Below are positions 57,950 through 64,000 of a stretch of 64,000 nt of DNA, piece by piece. The stretch is from positions 1 through 64,000 of the forward strand of contig JAKSZP010009638.1 of NCBI GenBank assembly GCA_022478985.1, read 5' to 3'. The notes beneath the pieces were generated by a model. That model worked only from the letters and a program-made list of their open reading frames with translations, did not search any database and was not told the origin of the DNA. The position numbers and the translations under genes are program-made. Positions within the stretch are counted from its first letter, which is position 1; every line of letters begins with the position of its first letter. This DNA comes from Massospora cicadina (taxonomy: Eukaryota; Entomophthoromycota; Entomophthoromycetes; Entomophthorales; Entomophthoraceae).

Positions 57950-58740
57950 CTGATGCTATTACGCTTTAAGCCAAATTTAAGGACTGCCCTTATTCAACCC
58001 CATCCAGCGTTTTCCATCTGGTGGAAAATTCACTCATACTGGTTCGTCCAGTCCTAACAAATCCTTGAGTCAGTTCATTCTTCCCAAGGATCTCGTCATC
58101 CACCTTACACACTCCTAGGCAGTGCCCCAAGCATTCTCGTGCTTTCTTGGTTTTACATGCATTTTAGCAATTAAGTCAAATATGGGAAATTGTTCCCATA
58201 TGTGAACAAAGCCATAATCGAACTTGCACAGGTGGTGATGAAACCCACAGGGTTATTAATTTATGCACCTATAAGGGTCTACTAAAACCTTAGTTTTACA
58301 TGTGAAGCCAATTCTGTTATTGCAGCAACTGTGCCCCTTCTCTTTGAGAGCACCCTCAATTCCCACCACGTGCACCCAGAACCCCGCTGACTCCAATTTG
58401 GTGGTTCAGTTTGCTGGGCTGCCCACTCACCTTCCCCCACTGGTGCTCCATCAGGAGCTGATGAAGGTTTGGTTGTCTACAGCACTGACACATCCTTCAA
58501 TTTGTGGTCCCCAATGGAGCCACACGCCAAGCTGGGCCTCAAACATTTACCACAATCAGCCCTAAATTTACTAACATTGCTGAGCAGATTCTCCCTCTCT
58601 CCTTCGTTGCTTCTGCCCCTGACCACCAAATACTGATCCTGCATCAAGGGCGGGCGAACCATCTGTCCAACCTGCTTTGATTTGGATTACTCGAAGCATA
58701 GTTGTCCCAACCTTTCTGCTTCTGCCACCTCTGCAGTCTT
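57950..58740 (+). pseudogene. ORF1-like protein of copy 3 with zinc knuckle
   Basis: After a PSSVFHLVENSL start, VKYGKLFPYVNKAIIELAQV (about 58170-58235) aligns with VDYGHLFPYADKAITKVAMV of copy 2. The frame 58302-58565 has DSNLVVQFAGLPTHLPPLVL. At about 58655-58710 the knuckle reads CPTCFDLDYSKHSC, C-x2-C-x4-Y-x4-C, one residue from the canonical CCHC. Stops and frame changes are present. Confidence 0.6.
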
Positions 58741-59769
58741 AACTGCCAGATTCTCATCCGCTGACCAACTCACAGCCATTTGGTAATGGGGTGCAATCCT
58801 ACCCCCCTTCTCCAAAATTCTTCTGTCGCTCCTGCATCCATGGTAGCCAATGAGGCCCCTCCTAAGCCTGGTGCCATCAATGCTCCCACCAATCATGAAG
58901 CAGCTTAGACAATAATTTGCTCCTGAGCCCAAAACCAATCACCTGCTTCAGCCATCCCTATTGAGGAAAATGCATACTTGCATGACATGAACACATGTCC
59001 TCATTGGATGAAGCTGGCGAATCAGTTCATGTGATTTAAGACTTCAAAGTCAACATGAGAGAGTTTATTCCTATAGGGACCCCCATTGAGATTCATCATC
59101 ACTTTTATGCCCCATGGCCTAATGACAATCTGTTATGCACCTAACACCATTTTGCTGTGGCAGCTGCTGCCCAACCTAAACCATAATTCCTCCGCAATGC
59201 TGTTGCCCACACAGCAATGATGCTTGCCAAAGGTCTCCCCCTCCCTTTCTGCCCTGAATTGCCCCTCACAGAGCAAAAAAGCCTTTCTCCAGTTTTCTTA
59301 ACATTCTTTGGATGCCATTCAGAAAGTGATTGCCGCTTCTAACCCAAAGCAAAGGTTACCCACGCTAGTGCCGCTTCAGTATCCCAAATTCCTGCCATTT
59401 TGATTCAAGAGTAAAATCCTTGTCCACTTATCTAAGCGCGATTTACAATGATGATAATTTTTAAAACCAGCCAATCCTCTGCGATCTCACCTCACACATC
59501 ACTGATAACCCCAAGCCCTTACTCTCTGGCTTTGCCTGCATTTTGTACAATGAGGAACTCGTGGATGAGCCCCCTGACCCCCTTCCCCTTCCGCCAAGGT
59601 GGCATAAGCGGCTTGCTACTGTACCACCTGGTCATTCTGTTCTCGTTTTATGTGTCTGGCTGCTCATTTTGGGCAGTTGATTCAGGCCATTTGGATTTAG
59701 TTATTTTTATTTCTGTTTCAGTAATGTTCATCCCCAGGTTGGCGTACCTCAAATCAAATTAAAAATTTA
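58741..59769 (+). pseudogene. Copy 3 linker and hydrophobic C-terminus
   Basis: An alanine/proline-rich linker is followed by LYNEELVDEPPDPLPLPPRW, then VPPGHSVLVLCVWLLILG and the 3' end. It matches the PDPP-PLP-W, PPG and hydrophobic order of copies 1 and 2. Function is unknown. Confidence 0.5.
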
Positions 59770-60214
59770 AGTTATTATTCTGTCAATCAATGCTTTAGTG
59801 GGCCAAAGGCCTAAAATTATTAGTACAAAAATTTATATTATTGACCAATCTTCATTGACAAAGTTGAATATTCAAATAAATTACTTAGAATAAATCTCCT
59901 TGACAACCACTTTTTGATAACCTTAAGCGATTTTTTCTATTCCAACTTAGTCCTTATTTTCTCTAGCCTTATTAAAAAACTAGAAAATATCTATTTTTGA
60001 GTTTTTTTTGCTAGTAATGTTGATCTATGTATAGCTTTTTACTAAAGAGTTTACCTTCACAAGTGAACATAGTTTTGCCTTGGTGACATCTATTTTGTAA
60101 AGTGATTGTCCTAGAGACCCAAAGTTTATTTAAAGGTTCTTCTGGACCTATTCTTATTAATAATTGTGTAGCCTTTAAGGGATCCAGCCTTCAAATTAAA
60201 ATAAAAGCTCTAAA
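59770..60214 (+). repeat. Partial 3' LTR of element C
   Basis: It aligns with 40234-40676. The upstream ~145 bp are absent, having been displaced by copy 3 and the rearrangement at 57918. Confidence 0.62.
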
Positions 60215-60352
60215 ATGCCTTGGCGCCCCTTTTGTCTCTCTGCACCGATGCTCCTTGCTATTATGACAACAGAACAACCAACTTGAATGCCTCAGCGCCC
60301 TTTTTGTTTCTTTGTGATGAATCTCCTTGCTTCTCCAATAATAAAATTTGAG
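60215..60352 (+). repeat. Tandem units 2 and 3
   Basis: Units start GCCTTGGCGCC (60217) and GCCTCAGCGCC (60289), a period of 72 bp, each with a CTCCTTGCT core. They continue the unit at 40009-40088 across element C. Confidence 0.6.
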
Positions 60353-60539
60353 CCACCAAAGCCCATTTTTAACCCTTTATTAAACTTAATATTTATTTAA
60401 GGCGAACTGTCCTGGGTACAATACCACATTAATTAGTGGTGAAGTCACAATCAATGGTAAAGGAGGATAAATCACAGTAAACCTCTACACGAAGTGTTTT
60501 TGAAGGCCAGGAACTTCATGACCGCCTTGCTATTCAGTA

Positions 60540-60666
60540 TCTCAGTTCAGGTCATTGGTACGCAATGCCAACACAGCCATAAATTGTTCCCTACTCAAAG
60601 TTCATATACTGGGATCAAACCTGGGAGGCAATGGTCTTTGAATCCATACTCTACCACTGGGGCACC
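60540..60666 (-). mobile_element. Possible tRNA-derived SINE
   Basis: The minus strand starts GGTGCCCCAGTGGTAGAGTA, which holds an A-box-like TGGTAGAGTATGG. About 30 bases on it carries GGTTTGATCCC, close to the pol III B box GGTTCRANNCC. Spacing is tRNA-like. A tRNA-unrelated body continues to about 60540. No second copy or target duplication was found here, so a degraded tRNA pseudogene is the alternative. Confidence 0.5.
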
Positions 60667-61026
60667 CTCCCTTATATCAATATTATTATTCCTAAGAACT
60701 TTATTTATAAACTTTACCAATATAATCATTAGGGTTTCTGTTAGTAAAAAGGATTCAACCCTAACGCAACTAAATCAAGATGATTTTACAAACTGCCAGA
60801 AGACTGTATTTTCTTGCACAGAGTGGCCCAGATAACAGGCTTGCTGATCCACTCTCTATCCTTACCACCAGTTTATCATGCTACCATTATTGACAATGCT
60901 ATACCAAACTTACCCATGCGGATATGAATGAGTCACCAGCTGCATTTTCCAAACTACCTGGCCCATCTCTATCAGTTGTAGAAGATCTCAGCTCATGAAC
61001 TTCCAGTTGAGGCTTAGACGGGGCTC

Positions 61027-61489
61027 TGTTGGGCTTCACCCTAATATCATTGATGCCTCAATCTTGAGTTTTTGATCTTATTATCTCTTAAATATTATTT
61101 ATTATATATTGATATGTGATGCGCCGCCAAACCTATTTTAAAAGGTTCAGAAATATTACTATTTAACAATTTAGCAATTCCACTTCAAGATAATGATAAT
61201 TTTTTTTCTTTTAATTCATCTTTACTCAACTTAAAATGGATAATTTATTACTTTTGGTATTTCCCAAATACTTTATTAAGGACTCCATTTTATTGGTAAA
61301 CTTTTCACTTTCTTGCTATTTCAAATACCCTTAAAAGTTACTATTATACAGTATTATCTAAGGTCATCTACAATTTAAGGAGTTTCCCTTAATTGTATAT
61401 TTATTTTGAATAGCTAAAACTCAGTTACACCAGATCTCTGGAAGACCTTACCAATCTCTGGGACAGTTGGAATTAATCCCCACATCACA
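61027..61489 (+). repeat. 3' LTR of element A
   Basis: It pairs with 39003-39459 (shared TGCGCCGCC/TGTGCCGCTG region, CCCAAATACT and GTTGGAATTAATCCC). Confidence 0.65.
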
Positions 61490-62400
61490 ATATCCAGCAA
61501 GTTCATTACCATTGCCAACTTTAAAGTGTTTGACGCTCTGCCCATACTAATTTCAAAGATCAAGAAAATTGTGCACAATCCCTTATTGTTAAACTTTAGT
61601 AATTTAACAAGGTTAACCTAAAACTGAATTTCATGGCTGCTGGCCCATGGGCTTGCGTTGTCCCTATATAATTTTCTAGGATACTAAGACAAGAATTGTA
61701 AGTAAAATGGCTTTAAACTGTCAGAGCATTTAGGGGTGAAAGCGCCAATGGCCAAACAGAATTAAAAGCTACAGTCAACTTACAAGTAACCTGTGCCTCA
61801 TTGCCCTCACTATCAGATTCTGTGGGCCAAGCTTACTGCTCATCAATGAATATATCTGAGGTTCATCCATGAGATTGACCCTATCACACTTACAAAGATC
61901 CTTCCAGATCTCATTTTTAAAAATAATACAGCATTTTGGAAAGACGGCGGCGTACTGCTTATATCAATTTCTCAATACTATTCAATTTTTGGTTAGTGAC
62001 CATTTAATCCACTTTTAAGACAGTAATTTTACTCATCAGGGACTTTTATAACGGTCCTTGAGATTTTATGCAAGACGCAAAAATCAGTTTCCTGGTACAA
62101 ATTAGTTTTGAACTAGAAAGATTCATTTATATCATAAATATAGGCATCATGGCGGCATCAATAAGCTTCTATATCTTTTAATAATTTTTTGCCTTGATGA
62201 TCCTACCTATTATGATGTCAGAAAGTTGGCTAAGCAGAATTTAGTAGCACATAGTTGACAAATTTTGCAAGAAAAATTTTGCTGGGTCTCATAGTCAGCT
62301 ACTTCAGCGTCAAAGAGTTGCACTACTTTCTAACATTAAGTAGTCTTCAATAGGTTACCAGAATCCATATAATTAGATATTTCAGGGGAACAAGGTGTGA
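61490..62400 (-). pseudogene. Decayed 5' (gag) region of outermost Gypsy
   Basis: This stretch lies between element A and the 5' primer-binding site, where gag of the outermost Gypsy should be. No gag motif can be read. It is assigned by position only. Confidence 0.35.
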
Positions 62401-62419
62401 CCCCCTGTATTGAGCACCA
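62401..62419 (-). promoter_or_regulatory. Primer-binding site of outermost Gypsy
   Basis: The minus strand reads TGGTGCTCAATACAGGGGG, three bases after the 5' LTR. Confidence 0.68.
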
Positions 62420-62422
62420 AAT

Positions 62423-62767
62423 ATTTTTTTGGCTTTAAGGCGTCATATATCAAGGGCACAAGTCATAGATCACAAAATTACAAGGTTCTATTTTATGATA
62501 TTAACCTTAATAAAACTCCACACTAGGAAATTTTTATTATCAGATAAGGGTTTTTTTAACCAACAAAGAAGCAAAATGTAGTATTTAATACTGCCATTGG
62601 CATAGGAGCTCATTCAAGTCTTCTTCTTAGTTGCATGCTGCTTTTCAAGTAATTTAAAAGATCTTCATTACAAATGGCAATGCCGCTTATATATGATCTC
62701 TGCCTGAGTTCCTATTTGTGTCTTTCATGCTTATTGAAAAGACCATAAGAGTGGTAGACTAAAGGCA
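62423..62767 (-). repeat. 5' LTR of outermost Gypsy
   Basis: It pairs with 33482-33825. It begins TATTTTTTT where TG is expected, so the first base pair has decayed. Confidence 0.68.
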
Positions 62768-64000
62768 TATTTAAATTCGCCAGGAATTGGAATTAAGGAT
62801 GCTATATTACACAGTTGATTATATTATAATAAATCTGCTTGCTTCTAGGGGATGAGATCCTCTAGTGGATGTGGGAGTTATCATTTTTAAATAATAACTA
62901 ATGTTCATGTAAACCTTTTTATCTATTATTAAATGCTGGTATTTTATCCCTCCAAATCCTTAAGTTTCATCAGGTGATGATCCCCAACAATGCATTTACT
63001 TTATGATTTGACTGCTTATGTAATAATTAACAATTTAGTTATATTAGTTGATTGGGGTTTGTCACTGATTGACTCAGGGACTAATTATAGTTGCTAAAGC
63101 TTTGACAATGCTTCTGTCAGCACCTTGTGGCTTAACCTTTTAGGTAACGCAGCCTGCTAATGATAGGTAAAGGTCACATTACCTGAGGATGCTGCTAGCC
63201 TAAGTAAGGTACTTCACTGAGGTCAATTAATACTGTAAGGACACTTTGGTTGATTAAACAGAAGATGTTGCATCCACAGTCAGCAGTGAAATCTGATTAG
63301 GCAGATGAGGAAGGTCCTCATGGATGTTTCCTCAGATAACTAATCCTGAGCATCTGCTCCCGTTTCCCAGTGGGGCATCAACAGGGATTAAACGCCGCTT
63401 AACCTATATAAATTTCTTCATTTTCATAAACAAAGCAGTAATAAAAATAGCATATTAGTAGTTTCACGATTTATTTTGTATATTCTTGAAATAGAGTGGA
63501 AGAGAAAAGTATCTTCTAATCTATTTGTTAGTTGCCAACTCTTGAGAAAAAAGATGCAGGGAAATTTTCCCTTGTTCAAAGTGCTTATCAGCTACTCCGC
63601 CTGCTCCTGCTTTTAAGAAAAAGAAAGCAATAGTACAAAGTCTAGCATTGGACCCAATAATCACCTTGGGCTTAAGAAGGTCAATTAGAGCGATAGTTTC
63701 TAAACTTATACCAGCCTATCCAAATATTTAAGTAATCTATATCAACGCCTATAATGATTCTGTTCAGTAAACGTGGGAGCCAAGGCAAGAAACTCAGTTG
63801 GAAGTTTCAATTGGTGCTAATTACCAAATGTAATTGAGTACTCAGCTCCCATAAACTAAATTCTGGTACACACTACAGGGGTAGTTGAGCTTCCAAGCCA
63901 AAACAATGTCATACAAAAGTGAAATTTGGGAAATTATGGATGGAATCAGATGCCATCAATAAGAGCATACTGTACTTGGTGGCATATGCTGATCTTGATA
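62768..64000. other. No recognisable gene
   Basis: A plus-strand stretch at about 63590-63690 (PPAPAFKKKKAIVQSLALDP) looks mildly coding, but has no family I can name. Confidence 0.4.

Larger units (their letters stand above)
57919..59769 (+). mobile_element. ORF1-only LINE-like element, copy 3
   Basis: It shares with copy 2 the ordered segments VKYGKLFPYVNKAI, NLVVQFAGLPTHLPPL, a knuckle, PPDPLPLPPRW, PPGHS and the 3' end (GGCGTACCTCAAATCAAATT). Its 3' end joins the element C LTR at a point equal to about 40234. Its 5' end abuts the level-4 LTR at 57918, so the true 5' end and target duplication are lost. No endonuclease or RT is present. Confidence 0.65.
40089..60214 (+). mobile_element. 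Plus-strand LTR element C (level 3 of tower 2)
   Basis: The left LTR (about 40089-40673) and a partial right LTR (59770-60214) share long stretches, such as GGGCCAAAGGCC and TCCTTGACAACCACTTT. Flanks ATGCA (40084-40088) and ATGCC (60215-60219) form a target duplication with one mismatch. They also restore a continuous tandem array across the insertion. The first ~145 bp of the right LTR are missing. Internal native DNA is a coiled-coil gag-like region (40870-42321). Confidence 0.62.
39003..61489 (+). mobile_element. Plus-strand LTR element A (level 2 of tower 2)
   Basis: LTRs of 457 and 463 bp (39003-39459; 61027-61489) start TGTTAAGC and TGTTGGGC and share the end GTTGGAATTAATCCC. A TGGTGCTTTCTGTCAGG site follows the left LTR. 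The native internal parts are 39460-40088 and 60215-61026, separated by the next insertion. No pol is seen. The flanks TACAG and ATATC do not match, so insertion boundaries rest on the LTRs alone. Confidence 0.62.
33482..62767 (-). mobile_element. Outermost minus-strand Gypsy of tower 2
   Basis: LTRs of 344 and 345 bp (33482-33825; 62423-62767) share stretches such as AAGAGTGGTAGACTAA. The primer-binding site sits beside the right LTR (62401-62419). Native pol lies at 33826-39002 and native 5' sequence at 61490-62422. The 22.5 kb between is later insertions. Flanks ACTTT and TATTT match at only three of five bases, so the target duplication is doubtful. Heavy decay makes this the oldest recognisable layer. 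Confidence 0.68.

Noticed and set aside
57919..59769. Copy 3 as the native gag of element C
   Set aside because: Its sister copy 2 has a 16-bp target duplication and A-rich end without LTRs, and copy 3 ends inside the element C LTR, so it is an insertion.
38998..61494. Target duplication of element A
   Set aside because: TACAG and ATATC do not match, and shifting the LTR end by several bases did not help.
33477..62772. ACTTT/TATTT as target duplication of the outermost Gypsy
   Set aside because: Only three of five bases match, so it is not used as evidence.

Overview
The window is eukaryotic, AT-rich repeat DNA with no recognisable host gene, rRNA, tRNA gene or CRISPR. Almost everything I can name is a retroelement: at least seven LTR (Ty3/Gypsy-type) elements, one full-length LINE, three copies of an ORF1-only LINE-like family, and a possible tRNA-derived SINE. 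Two chromodomain-bearing Gypsy elements, the style of the Gypsy RT/integrase domains and the L1/Tx1-like LINE would suit a large, TE-bloated fungal genome such as a rust (Pucciniales). That assignment is an inference from family resemblance. CpG is scarce, and the surviving CpGs sit disproportionately in GGCG/CGCC contexts.

Layout. 1-3000: decayed plus-strand chromovirus 3' half (RNase H tail, integrase, chromodomain). 3001-5857: decayed AT-rich DNA. 5858-10937: GC-richer minus-strand LINE with ORF1 (CCHC knuckle) and ORF2 (APE endonuclease, RT, C-terminal CCHC), broken by stops and frameshifts. 10938-14260: decayed Gypsy pieces. 14260-17290: copy 1 of the ORF1-only family, with an unrecognised minus-strand coding block inside it. 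17291-19079: nothing recognised.

Tower 1 (19085-32778): a plus-strand LTR element carrying only gag and protease (target duplication GCAAC/GCGAC). Its 3' LTR is split by copy 2 of the ORF1-only family (24125-32660, perfect 16-bp target duplication). That copy is split near its 5' end by a complete minus-strand Gypsy (24150-30732, CACAC/CTCAC).

Tower 2 (33482-62767): a decayed minus-strand Gypsy with 344/345-bp LTRs contains a plus-strand LTR element (39003-61489). That contains a related LTR element (40089-60214), which contains a minus-strand Gypsy (42322-57918), which is split between protease and RT by a GC-rich minus-strand chromovirus (46797-54687, AGTAG/AATAG). Copy 3 of the ORF1-only family (57919-59769) lies beside the fourth level. 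62768-64000 holds nothing I recognise.

Four elements share a near-identical 18-19-nt primer-binding site just inside the 5' LTR, and two more share its first seven bases, so one tRNA probably primes several families. All coding regions carry stops or frameshifts, so I see no intact autonomous element. The window is best read as a stratified insertion history, with a non-autonomous layer (gag-protease LTR element, ORF1-only LINE-like copies) presumably mobilised in trans.
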